Assembly: GCA_964346175.1 (NCBI GenBank)
Contig: CAYFTG010000002.1
Span: 62,001 to 126,000 of the forward strand
Origin: DTU032 sp964346175
GTDB taxonomy: Bacteria > Bacillota > Clostridia > Saccharofermentanales > DTU023
Direction: 5' to 3'
Length of the DNA stretch: 64,000 bases
Shown here: positions 1 to 7,775 of the stretch, one piece after another
How the letters are laid out: each line of letters begins with the position of its first letter
How positions within the stretch are numbered: position 1 is the first letter of the stretch
Program-made: the position numbers and the translations under genes
Notes under the pieces: generated by a model
Told to the model about the DNA's origin: nothing
The model's database searches: none
What the model saw: only the letters and a program-made list of their open reading frames with translations

Positions 1-540
1 TGATTCCTCCAACTGAGATCGTACCTGCTCGAAGAGTTCGTTCTGCTCCGTTTCGTCGATAGTGCCGATAAGATATTTCTCGGCCATCAACGTAGCCATC
101 TCGATGATATAGGAACGTATTTCCATTTCATTACGTTCTTTGTCCAATTCAATCGTGGCCAGAGCATTCTGCTTTATCCGCTGTGCTTCTGCGTTAGCCT
201 CATGCAGAATCAGTTCCTCTCTCTCGCCGGCTCTGGCTCGGGCTTCAGCAAAGATCTGTTCTGCTTCCTGCTGGATATTGTCGATTTTAGCCTCATATTC
301 GGCTATCAGCTCATTAGCACGAGCCATCTCGGTATCTGCAGCGGCAATTTTTTCTTGAATTTTCTCCCTGCGCTTGGCCATAAAGTTCTTGACGGGCTTA
401 TATAAAAGCCGACCCAAGATCACAGCCAAAATAATTCCATTTAAAAGTTGAATGGCAATCTGAATCAGAGTTTGTTGGTCCAGAGCAAACAATCTGCCCT
501 CAGGGACCGTCTGAGCCATAATAGTAAAAATACTGTACAA
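1..540 (-). CDS. atpF: F-type ATP synthase subunit b (partial, 3' end off window)
   Basis: Subunit b of the F0 stalk, which holds the catalytic F1 head to the membrane sector. The 180 visible residues begin with an amphipathic stretch, then one membrane helix (about residues 24-42, rich in I, L and V), followed by a long charged helix of alternating Ala, Glu, Lys and Arg, as in b subunits. I place the start at a TTG at 538-540 because a strong Shine-Dalgarno (AAGGAGGT) lies 6 bases upstream at 547-554; the first ATG (517-519) is 28 bases from it. It is the last visible gene of the atp operon (atpZ-atpI-atpB-atpE-atpF order). The frame is open to the left edge, where the C-terminus and probably the delta subunit follow. 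Confidence 0.93.
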   Translation of the reverse strand, partial: MYSIFTIMAQTVPEGRLFALDQQTLIQIAIQLLNGIILAVILGRLLYKPVKNFMAKRREKIQEKIAAADTEMARANELIAEYEAKIDNIQQEAEQIFAEARARAGEREELILHEANAEAQRIKQNALATIELDKERNEMEIRSYIIEMATLMAEKYLIGTIDETEQNELFEQVRSQLEES

Positions 541-593
541 GCTACTACCTCCTTTCACTAACTGCCATCAATGTTTCTAATCTCCACCATTGC

Positions 594-875
594 TTAGCTG
601 ACAAAATTGACGAATATATCAACCAAGGGGTTGGCAAAGAGCATGACAATTGAAATCAGAAGACCGTAGATACCGGATGTTTCAGCCATGGCCAAACCGA
701 CAAACATTGTTGTACGGATATCTCCTGTAGCTTCCGGTTGTCTGGCGATAGATTCAATCGCTTGCGAAACAATTTTCGCCTGTCCAAAAGTTGTAAGGAG
801 ACCGTTCAGAAGTGCGATCGCAGTTGCGATATGGGCCACACTGATAATTACTGATAATCCTTCTATTGCGTTCAT
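594..875 (-). CDS. atpE: F-type ATP synthase subunit c
   Basis: Proteolipid that forms the rotating ion-carrying ring of F0. The 93 residues form two membrane hairpin helices joined by the conserved polar loop ARQPEA (residues 44-49). The start at 875 is chosen because GGAGG sits 5 bases before it; an upstream in-frame ATG at 887 would overlap that site. With this start, Q32, E65, T66, S67 and Y70 fall at the numbered positions used by the Na+-binding c ring of Ilyobacter tartaricus (recalled: Q32, E65, S66, T67, Y70), so Na+ coupling is likely. Helix 1 lacks the usual run of alternating glycines and has A17, A19, A21 in that region instead. Function by family is certain; ion choice is inference. 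Confidence 0.95.
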   Translation of the reverse strand: MNAIEGLSVIISVAHIATAIALLNGLLTTFGQAKIVSQAIESIARQPEATGDIRTTMFVGLAMAETSGIYGLLISIVMLFANPLVDIFVNFVS

Positions 876-937
876 ACATACCTCCATGTATTGTTATTGC
901 TTAATTTATTTATTTTATAAAAATCATAGTAAAAAAC

Positions 938-1615
938 CTAATCGTCCGCCGCCATTTTCACATACATCAAACTCAATATTACGAAAATATATGTTTGGAT
1001 GAAACCAAAAATTACATCAAATAAAGCGTGCAATACGGCAGGAATGCCAAACTGCACGAAGATCGGTGTCAAAGCGTAATAAAGAGTCAAGATTATAGTT
1101 CCCGATAGGACGTTTCCAAAAAGACGGAAACTGAGAGCGACGGGTTTCGCCAACTCTCCGATCAGGTTCATCGGGAAAAAGATAAATATGGGTTCAAATA
1201 GCGATTTAATATACGCAGCTTTGCGGTTTCTCACGCCTGCATAAATCATGATGCAAAAGCTGGCAAGAGCCAAGGCAAAAGTTGTAGCCCAATCGGCCGT
1301 CGGAGCTCGCAAACCAAAGATACTGAAAAGACTGGAAGACAAGATGAGGACAAAAACCATGAAAAACCAAGGAGCATAATTGGCATGCTTTTTGCCGATT
1401 GAACTTACAACGAAGTTATCAAAGATTTCTACAGCCGCTTCAGTAACATTCTGGAAACCTGTGGGTATAGTCTGAAATTTTCGTAATTTAATGCGCACAA
1501 GAACAGCAACAGCTATCAGGATTGCCATGATGATCCAAGTATTGACAATTGTCTCTGTAATCCAGATCTCAATACCTGCGATTTCTATGACACCATAATT
1601 ACGAATATTAATCAC
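938..1615 (-). CDS. atpB: F-type ATP synthase subunit a
   Basis: Stator subunit forming the ion half-channels against the c ring. The 225-residue protein has five or six membrane helices; the essential arginine is R164 in the conserved segment LSFRLFGNVLSG, and the C-terminal helix pair (about residues 192-218) matches the family. The start is a GTG at 1613-1615 with GAGGA upstream; its codon lies 2 bases from the stop of the preceding AtpI-like gene, so translation is probably coupled. Length is close to the usual 220-270. It sits between the AtpI-like gene and atpE in canonical order. Confidence 0.95.
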   Translation of the reverse strand: MINIRNYGVIEIAGIEIWITETIVNTWIIMAILIAVAVLVRIKLRKFQTIPTGFQNVTEAAVEIFDNFVVSSIGKKHANYAPWFFMVFVLILSSSLFSIFGLRAPTADWATTFALALASFCIMIYAGVRNRKAAYIKSLFEPIFIFFPMNLIGELAKPVALSFRLFGNVLSGTIILTLYYALTPIFVQFGIPAVLHALFDVIFGFIQTYIFVILSLMYVKMAADD

Positions 1616-1617
1616 GT

Positions 1618-2016
1618 TTAACTATCCTCTGTTCCTTGCACTTCAGGGTTCTTAACTGTTTTGTTCGCTATATAAATTGCGGGATGAAAGGCAATTATGC
1701 CTATAGCGGCTCCCCATAAATTAATCTGCGGCACCAGGGCAGCGATAAGTAGTATAGCTACTGCCAGCCCCAGCCTGATAAAGGCTTGAGCATTGACATA
1801 TCTGCCAACATCTTTTGCTTCCATCTTCAGCGCTCTTGTCACTGTGCGTTTAACTAGTAATACCCTAGCCACACTCCCCGCTGTGCCGATTAGAACACCT
1901 AGCGCAAAGGGCAGAAAGTCTAGCGAACGATAAAAAATCAAAGCTCCTACAATAGCCAAGATTGCGATAATCAAAATAATTATTATCATTTTTTTACTAA
2001 TATCGGTTGATTCCAT
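1618..2016 (-). CDS. ATP synthase I family membrane protein (AtpI-like)
   Basis: Small 132-residue hydrophobic protein with four predicted membrane segments (about residues 10-28, 32-52, 75-92 and 96-118). Position directly before subunit a and the size and topology match the ATP synthase I family, whose members assist c-ring or F0 assembly and perhaps cation supply; exact role here is inferred. ATG at 2016 follows AGGATAGGATA. Sequence conservation in this family is weak, so assignment rests mainly on context and topology. Confidence 0.75.
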   Translation of the reverse strand: MESTDISKKMIIIILIIAILAIVGALIFYRSLDFLPFALGVLIGTAGSVARVLLVKRTVTRALKMEAKDVGRYVNAQAFIRLGLAVAILLIAALVPQINLWGAAIGIIAFHPAIYIANKTVKNPEVQGTEDS

Positions 2017-2062
2017 TATCCTATCCTAGCTAAAGCAAGCAAAATTGTCGATTTTAAATTTC

Positions 2063-2386
2063 CTATTTACTAAATCTTTTAGAAATTCTATAGATATAGT
2101 AAAGAGCTACTAATACTCCCAGAAGAGAAAACAAGAGCAACAGCCAAGGATCAGTTCCCAGCCGCCTGTCCAGAAATCTTCCAATCAGCACGCCCAAAAG
2201 CACTGAAACAGCAATGGTGAAGCCGATTTGGGTGAAGTAAGCGAGTGACGACCAGCCATTACTCTGTGAGCTCTCCGTTACCACTTTCTCTTCAATAGGA
2301 GGAGGTGCGAAAATCTCCAATTCCTCCAATATAAATTCTTCAGGTTTGTCGTCAGATGAAGCACCTTTGATAGGCTCATGACTCAT
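2063..2386 (-). CDS. atpZ: AtpZ/AtpI family F0F1 assembly protein
   Basis: First gene of the atp operon, 107 residues. The first 40 residues are acidic and probably disordered; residues about 46-105 form two membrane helices with the family pattern (Gly-rich first helix, then GRFLDRRLGTDPW and a second helix ending YIYRISKRF). This matches the AtpZ (ATPase gene 1) family encoded upstream of subunit a in many Bacillota; members are reported to act with AtpI in divalent cation transport or c-ring assembly. An ATG with a GAGGAGAA site upstream gives a clear start. The 230 bases upstream (2387-2616) should hold the operon promoter, but I could not pick a convincing -35/-10 pair. Confidence 0.82.
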   Translation of the reverse strand: MSHEPIKGASSDDKPEEFILEELEIFAPPPIEEKVVTESSQSNGWSSLAYFTQIGFTIAVSVLLGVLIGRFLDRRLGTDPWLLLLFSLLGVLVALYYIYRISKRFSK

Positions 2387-2616
2387 AACATTCTCCTCTC
2401 TTAACCGAGAATTGTTCAGGTCTCCAGTCCTGCAAAAATTCTTCTTGACTCAGCAATTTACCGCGAAATCAGAATGGTTTTTCTCCTATATCTTACAGGA
2501 TACCTTCCGATCAGCTGTGCCGTTCGCGATTGAGTTACCATTCTAACGTTATTTTTCTTGAAACTCTAGCAAAATTTTAGACTTTTTAAGTAAAAAGCTG
2601 AAACTGCTGAGCCTGC

Positions 2617-3891
2617 TTATGGCCCGACATAAAATTGACGAACAGCATAAGCAAGTGCCAATGCGATTTTCTGCTGACCTTCAGCAGAGCTGATTTCATT
2701 TCTATCTGTTTCGTTGCTGAGATAGCCCGGTACAACAGATACTGAGGTCAGATTATTCAAACGCAATACGGCCATATCCATCTGCTCAATGCGCGGTTCC
2801 GCATCAGCGGCCAACACAGGCGTCTGATGCTGCAGGTGTCCGTATAGCAGCCAAGCCAGCTCCTGCCGACTCTGACTGTCGATCATCGTATAATTTGGTG
2901 CTAACGTATTCGGATCGAGGTCTTCCACGTAGCTGTTGTTTGTTTCCGCTACGAACTCCCGATCCATTATGCGGATCTCTGCTCCGGACATACTAACATC
3001 ATTATCATGATTAAGTGAAATATTGATAAAAACAACATCATCATACTGAGCTTGGATATCGTAGATCAGCCGTAGGCGCGCTGCTGTACCGATCCCACCA
3101 AATAATCCGCGTCCACCTGAATCAGCGTTGTTTTGGTTGATACGCATGACATCCGCCATTTGGAGGCGCAGATCCTCGATCAGCTGCACCTCATAATTAG
3201 CTTCTTCAGCTTCTTGGGAATAGCGTTCTAACACTGTGTCTGCAGTCAGTGCAGCCACGTAAAAGAAAGAATTCTCGGTGTCGCTGCTGCGCGTCATAAT
3301 CACTTCTGCTCCCATTCCGACTAGATAACGTTCTGCCAGTTTGGCAATCTGGAGCACGATATCTTTCTCCGCCAGCACCCCGCTATCCGTTATAAAGGTA
3401 GCGCCCGTTGAGCTGCCTCCGAACGCCGGATCAAGTATGACCGTTATCCCGTTAAGGGGTTTGGTTTCGTTTTGGAGTGTAGCGTAATAGTCGAAATCCA
3501 CGCTATGCAAGTCCGGAACGGCTGATTCTTGAGGCCACAAGCGCAGTTGCTGCTCTTCACTCTCCGGGAGCAAGGCCGGGTCGTTCGCTTGGATTGGTAA
3601 AGGCAGAATGGGCGGTTCACTTGCCGCTTCAGCTGTAATCTCCGGTTCTTTGGTCGCTTCCTCTGATTGACTAGGCTTTGTTTCCTGATCTTGAGAACTT
3701 TCTTCCTGCACCTTCTCGTCCGGATCAGTGAGATTAGGTGCTCCTAGATTACGCGACGCTTCTCGCTCCCGGGCGAAGCGATCCGCTCCGGCGATAGGAG
3801 GGTTCAAGACACCGAAAAAGGACAATATCAGCAGGAATACTGATACAAAAATAAAGACGAAGACAATACGAGCGCTTTGCTGGCGACGCAC
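2617..3891 (-). CDS. Membrane-anchored amidase_3-fold protein, catalytic residues degenerate
   Basis: 424 residues: one N-terminal membrane helix (about 8-29), an acidic Ser/Glu/Pro linker (about 40-125), then a domain resembling zinc-dependent N-acetylmuramoyl-L-alanine amidases (about 147-420). Recognisable elements are VILDPAFGG (151-159), an AEK motif at 174-176, MTRSSD, FINISLNHDND and the C-terminal PGYLSN. In active members the first motif is DPGHGG with a zinc-binding His; here it is Phe157. The second zinc His sits in SIHAN; here the segment is SLNHDN, with one extra residue. The catalytic Glu that normally precedes the TGFLSN-like motif is Val387. Zn ligand Glu175 is kept. I infer a non-catalytic, possibly glycan-binding or regulatory protein. 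It starts 3 bases after glmM and is probably co-transcribed with it. Confidence 0.8.
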   Translation of the reverse strand: MRRQQSARIVFVFIFVSVFLLILSFFGVLNPPIAGADRFAREREASRNLGAPNLTDPDEKVQEESSQDQETKPSQSEEATKEPEITAEAASEPPILPLPIQANDPALLPESEEQQLRLWPQESAVPDLHSVDFDYYATLQNETKPLNGITVILDPAFGGSSTGATFITDSGVLAEKDIVLQIAKLAERYLVGMGAEVIMTRSSDTENSFFYVAALTADTVLERYSQEAEEANYEVQLIEDLRLQMADVMRINQNNADSGGRGLFGGIGTAARLRLIYDIQAQYDDVVFINISLNHDNDVSMSGAEIRIMDREFVAETNNSYVEDLDPNTLAPNYTMIDSQSRQELAWLLYGHLQHQTPVLAADAEPRIEQMDMAVLRLNNLTSVSVVPGYLSNETDRNEISSAEGQQKIALALAYAVRQFYVGP

Positions 3892-3894
3892 AGA

Positions 3895-5265
3895 TCAGTC
3901 CCCCTTGCTATCCTTATCCAGCGAACAGATCAGAGCAAGCAGCTCGTCTGCGAACCTATTAATTTCTTCAATATCATCGCTTTCCAACATGACTCGAACT
4001 AACGGCTCTGTTCCGGAGGGTCTGACTAGGACGCGACCTGCCTTCCCTAATGCATCTTCAACTTCTTTAATTTTCTTGCTAAGTTTGCTGTTGGCCATGA
4101 TTTTCTTCTTGGCTGCCTCACTGCTTACAGTAGCGTTTTTCAAAACCTGAGGACAGATCTTCACAGCCAGTCTGGCTTCTTCCAGTTTTTGTCCGTTTTT
4201 CTGGAGAGCCTTCAGTAATTGCAAAGCCGAAAGGATGCCGTCACCGGTACTGGAGTGATCCGATAATATGATGTGGCCGCTTTGCTCGCCGCCAAGGTTG
4301 AAATCACCCTCAACCATTCGCTCCATGACATAGCGGTCTCCCACTTGAGTGCGCTCGAGCACTATGCCGCTAGCTTCGGTCATCTGATCTAGACCGAAAT
4401 TACTCATGACTGTGGCCACGACGGTGTTTTTCTTGAGCTTGCCGGCTTTTTTCAAAGCTAAAGCGAGGATGCCCATGATGACGTCGCCGTCACAAATATG
4501 CCCATGCGCATCGACGGCAATAACGCGATCCGCGTCTCCGTCAAAGGCGAAACCAATATCTAGTTCCTTGTCCTTGACCATTTCAATCAGTTTATCAAGG
4601 TGCATCGAACCGCAATCTCGATTGATATTGTAACCGTCTGGCTCCGCACCAATTACATAAACATCCGCATTCAAATCTCGGAAAAGCCGCGGTGCGATCT
4701 CATAACTGGCGCCATTAGCGCAATCCAGTCCCACACGTAAGCCACTGAGATCTAGACCGGAAATCTCTTCCAGATGTTCGCGATAAAAATCAATGGCGTC
4801 TGTTGCCTCGATTTTGCGTCCGACATCTTCGCCACAGGGGCGCGAATGACCTTTCTCGCGATATTTTTTTACATATTTTTCTATGAGATCTTCCGTCGCA
4901 TCATCCAGTTTAAAACCGTCGCCACCGAAGAGTTTAATACCGTTGAATTCAAAGCTGTTATGAGAAGCAGAGATGACGACGCCGGCATCTGCGCCGTAAT
5001 GTCGTACTAGCCAGGCAACGGCAGGAGTAGGCACGACGCCACACTCAATGGCATCAGCCCCGGCAGAACAAAGCCCTGCTACCAAAGCTGAAGCCAGCAT
5101 GCCACAGGATACTCGGGTATCCTCTCCAACAACTACGCGTGGTCTGCCCGCACTTCTGTCCGTAAGGACATGGGCAGCTGCATAGCCCAATTTGAAAACC
5201 AAATCCGGAGTTAAGTCCTTGTTCGCGACACCGCGAACACCGTCTGTGCCAAATAATCTAGCCAT
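3895..5265 (-). CDS. glmM: Phosphoglucosamine mutase
   Basis: Converts glucosamine-6-phosphate to glucosamine-1-phosphate on the way to UDP-GlcNAc and peptidoglycan. The 456-residue protein is the usual length. It opens with LFGTDGVRG, has the phosphoserine loop ISASHN (S101 is the phosphorylated residue by alignment), the Mg2+ loop DGDADR (242-247) and the phosphate-binding RPSGTEP near residue 420. It lies between the CdaA-CdaR gene (20-base gap) and the degenerate amidase; the cdaA-cdaR-glmM order is the conserved Bacillota arrangement, in which GlmM and the cyclase are known to interact. Confidence 0.97.
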   Translation of the reverse strand: MARLFGTDGVRGVANKDLTPDLVFKLGYAAAHVLTDRSAGRPRVVVGEDTRVSCGMLASALVAGLCSAGADAIECGVVPTPAVAWLVRHYGADAGVVISASHNSFEFNGIKLFGGDGFKLDDATEDLIEKYVKKYREKGHSRPCGEDVGRKIEATDAIDFYREHLEEISGLDLSGLRVGLDCANGASYEIAPRLFRDLNADVYVIGAEPDGYNINRDCGSMHLDKLIEMVKDKELDIGFAFDGDADRVIAVDAHGHICDGDVIMGILALALKKAGKLKKNTVVATVMSNFGLDQMTEASGIVLERTQVGDRYVMERMVEGDFNLGGEQSGHIILSDHSSTGDGILSALQLLKALQKNGQKLEEARLAVKICPQVLKNATVSSEAAKKKIMANSKLSKKIKEVEDALGKAGRVLVRPSGTEPLVRVMLESDDIEEINRFADELLALICSLDKDSKGD

Positions 5266-5285
5266 TATTTCCTCTTAATTTTATT

Positions 5286-6641
5286 TTAGGGTTGAAGCTC
5301 ATATACATTGACGCGCACTGAACCGGGCAATACGGTTTCAGTTTGCGTATATAACAGAGTATCAGTTTCAATCTCGACAGGTAATTCTATCACACCTATC
5401 TGATTTACATTGCTGACGTCTATATAAGCGGTAAGATCCGTAACAGAAATATCATTCAAAACTTCTGTACGGCCTCGTAAAACAAGTTGAATATCGTTTA
5501 CCGGATAACCTTGGATACCGAAACCTTGTTCTGTGGCAGTTTCGACACCATGGAAGGTCAGAGGGACGCTGAACTGAGTGCTTGTCACCGGGTCAATCGT
5601 AACCTGGACATAGAGCCAAATGAAGAAGGCTAAGATAAAAGAAAATATAGCGAGACCAAAACGCTGTTGTTTGGGCAAATCACTGCGGCCGAAAAGCTTA
5701 CGGCGCGGGCGGCTTTTCTGCACTTCTGAACTGTCTTTGCTAAAAAGATCATGGAGCCATTCTCTGAAACTGCGTTTTTCTCCGCTGCCTTCAGGCAAAA
5801 GCAGGCGATACAGTTGACTACGTAGAGCATCCGCATTGGACAGTTCGAACAAGCGACCGTCAACGGCCAGACTAATGGTGCCCCTTTCCTCCGAAACCAC
5901 TACAGCAATCGCATCTCCCAATTCACTAGCTCCCACAGCTGCACGGTGTCTGGTTCCAAATTCGTGACGCAGATGATAGGCATCCGACAACGGGACGTGA
6001 ATGCGAGCCGCCGCTATGCGTCCTTCTCGAATCAAAACGGCTCCGTCATGCAAGGGCGATCCTGTATAAAAAATTTGCTTGAGTAAAGTAGTAGAGACGT
6101 TAGAATCTACCCTGACCGCGTTTTCTTGCCCTTGCAGCTCACCCATACGTGTCGTGCGTTCGATTATTATCAGGGCGCCGGTTCTGGTTTTGCTCATTGA
6201 TTCACAGGCAGAGACTATGGACTCAATCATTTGTCGCGTAGCAGGGTCAACCGCGTTCTCTCTATCCTTAGGCGAAAAAACCTTGACCAAGCGGTTGCGC
6301 CCCAATTTCTCTAATGTCTTACGCAGCTCCGGCTGGAAGATAATCAAAAGGGCGATCGCCAAGATAGAGATAGTATTGTTAAAAATAAAGCTGATAGTGT
6401 TCAATCCGAGAATGCTGGTCACGATCGCAAAGGCGATAATAAGGAGGATACCCCGTAAAAGTTGCCAGGCTCTAGAATCACGAAATAGTTTGAGGATAAA
6501 GTAAAAAACGAGGCTGGTAATCAAAATATCAACAGCCGAAATAAACATATCGAGCGGCCCACCAAGAAAGAGCAGACCATCAGCCATGCTCTGCCAAAGA
6601 CCGCTAAAGAAATCACCTATTCTGGAAAAAAAACTCGGCAA
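5286..6641 (-). CDS. cdaA: CdaA-type diadenylate cyclase fused to a CdaR/YbbR domain
   Basis: Makes cyclic di-AMP from two ATP. Residues about 33-103 form three membrane helices and about 110-285 the DAC domain, with the catalytic DGA (199-201) and RHR (231-233) motifs intact. A basic linker follows, then a fourth membrane helix (about 329-346) and one YbbR-type domain (about 355-447). In Bacillus and relatives the cyclase (about 270 residues) and CdaR are separate genes, with CdaR carrying several YbbR repeats; here they form one 451-residue protein with a single repeat. Start is a TTG at 6639-6641 preceded by AGGGGG five bases upstream. With four membrane helices the YbbR domain could be extracytoplasmic, as in CdaR. 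It heads a likely operon with glmM and the amidase-like gene. Confidence 0.93.
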   Translation of the reverse strand: MPSFFSRIGDFFSGLWQSMADGLLFLGGPLDMFISAVDILITSLVFYFILKLFRDSRAWQLLRGILLIIAFAIVTSILGLNTISFIFNNTISILAIALLIIFQPELRKTLEKLGRNRLVKVFSPKDRENAVDPATRQMIESIVSACESMSKTRTGALIIIERTTRMGELQGQENAVRVDSNVSTTLLKQIFYTGSPLHDGAVLIREGRIAAARIHVPLSDAYHLRHEFGTRHRAAVGASELGDAIAVVVSEERGTISLAVDGRLFELSNADALRSQLYRLLLPEGSGEKRSFREWLHDLFSKDSSEVQKSRPRRKLFGRSDLPKQQRFGLAIFSFILAFFIWLYVQVTIDPVTSTQFSVPLTFHGVETATEQGFGIQGYPVNDIQLVLRGRTEVLNDISVTDLTAYIDVSNVNQIGVIELPVEIETDTLLYTQTETVLPGSVRVNVYELQP

Positions 6642-6774
6642 TTAATCCCCCTGTGCTCAGGTATGCTCTCGCATCCTAAAGAGCTGTGACACCCGCCAAG
6701 TTCAATTAGATTCAGGTGGCAGGCACCTTTTATATAATGTTAATCATTATAGCAAAGCTGGCCGCAGTAAGAAA

Positions 6775-6815
6775 GATCAGAGAACATATCGCATGCGACA
6801 ATATATTCTCTGATC
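6775..6815. repeat. Long imperfect inverted repeat downstream of ribU
   Basis: Outer arms of 10 bases are exact (GATCAGAGAA at 6775-6784 and its complement at 6806-6815), followed inward by a mismatch, a 4-bp AT pair block and a short inner stem around GCATGC. It lies 36 bases past the ribU stop and may serve as a transcription terminator or transcript-stabilising hairpin; only a short U-rich tract follows on the minus strand. The rest of 6642-6850 holds no gene that I can support. Confidence 0.55.
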
Positions 6816-6850
6816 CGATATTGTTGAGCTTGTATTCTGTGCTCTCTCGT

Positions 6851-7519
6851 TTATTTATGCAGAATCGGGCTGAGCCGCTTGTAAAGAATGCCGACAATCA
6901 ATGATACCACAGCACCCTTTAAGATGTTAAAGGGTACAAAAGCGAAAACGATCAAACTTCGCAGATCCGTGACAAAGGTGTTCCCGGTGGCACGAGCCAT
7001 ACCGACTAAACCCTCCTGAGTAAAGCCCATCACACTAATATAGAACGGGATCGTAAAATAATAGTTGATGAGGGCACCGGATATGGTCAGCGCTACAGTA
7101 GCGGCAAGTAAAGAAATAATGGCGCCGGCACGCGTCTTCTTATATTTGTAAATCAAGCCGGCTGTGGCGACAAAGATGCTACCCATCAAAAAGTTTGCTA
7201 ATTCGCCAACCATCATTGTTTGACTGACAGGCAGATGAGCAATGTTTTTGATTAATTGAATCAGAATACCGGCCAAGGGTCCCATTGAAAATGCGCCCAA
7301 TAAAGCCGGAATATCGCCAAAGTCTAACTTCAGAAATACAGGGAAAATCGGAACTGAAAATTCCAGATACATCAGAACAATGGCAACTGCTGACAGTATG
7401 CCGATTTTTGTGATCCATACGATCCGTCTGTGTGAAGCGGAGTGTTTCTTGCGCGCAAGTTCCCTTTTACCTGCAGCGTTCTCCGCCAGTGCTACTTTCT
7501 CATTACTTAAATTTTGCAT
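6851..7519 (-). CDS. ribU: Riboflavin ECF transporter S component
   Basis: Membrane substrate-binding subunit that takes up riboflavin together with the shared ECF energising module (not in this window). The 222-residue protein has about six helices; MYLEF near the first helix, FLKLDFGDIPALLGAF and GPLAGILIQLIKNIAHL are RibU hallmarks. The start at 7517-7519 follows GAGGTAG; an open frame extends 25 codons further upstream, but that part is riboswitch and terminator and is not coding. An FMN riboswitch with a terminator precedes it, which independently supports the riboflavin assignment: expression falls when FMN is plentiful. Confidence 0.94.
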   Translation of the reverse strand: MQNLSNEKVALAENAAGKRELARKKHSASHRRIVWITKIGILSAVAIVLMYLEFSVPIFPVFLKLDFGDIPALLGAFSMGPLAGILIQLIKNIAHLPVSQTMMVGELANFLMGSIFVATAGLIYKYKKTRAGAIISLLAATVALTISGALINYYFTIPFYISVMGFTQEGLVGMARATGNTFVTDLRSLIVFAFVPFNILKGAVVSLIVGILYKRLSPILHK

Positions 7520-7544
7520 TTTACTACCTCTCTTCTTGAGGCAT

Positions 7545-7567
7545 AAAAAACGCCCCAAAAATGGGGC
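7545..7567 (-). terminator. Intrinsic terminator of the FMN riboswitch
   Basis: On the minus strand a GCCCCA stem with a short T-rich loop and its GGGGC partner (7552-7567) is followed by six U residues (7545-7550). It lies between the FMN aptamer and the ribU ribosome binding site, so FMN binding should favour this hairpin and stop transcription before ribU. Confidence 0.9.
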
Positions 7568-7589
7568 TTCCTTGCTAAAAGCAAATTTC

Positions 7590-7708
7590 CTCACGTCCCG
7601 ACTATACGGTCGGCTGGGGGTTCACACCCCATCATCCACGAAGGTCGCGGGCTCATCTCTCGTAAAGAGCATCACCGCCGGTAGGGACTCTCACCCTGCC
7701 CCGGAAAA
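7590..7708 (-). ncRNA. FMN riboswitch (RFN element)
   Basis: Read on the minus strand, the conserved RFN blocks occur in order: GGGGCAGGGTGA, then CCTACCGGCGGT, GAGCCCGCGA, a GGTGTGAACCCC hairpin, and GCCGAC closing toward GTCGGGAC. These are the characteristic conserved segments of the FMN aptamer. It lies upstream of ribU, with an intrinsic terminator in between, giving a transcriptional off-switch. Ends are approximate because the P1 stem was not folded. Confidence 0.95.
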
Positions 7709-7775
7709 ATATATTTACAAAAATTACTATACACCAGACTATAGCTTCTAACAAGCAGCGCCGGTGTGTTGCCTA

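Noticed and set aside
6712..6735. GGTGGCAGGCACC resembling the dimeric repeat core
   Set aside because: Only part of the core matches and the ATCAACTTA tail is absent; probably unrelated.
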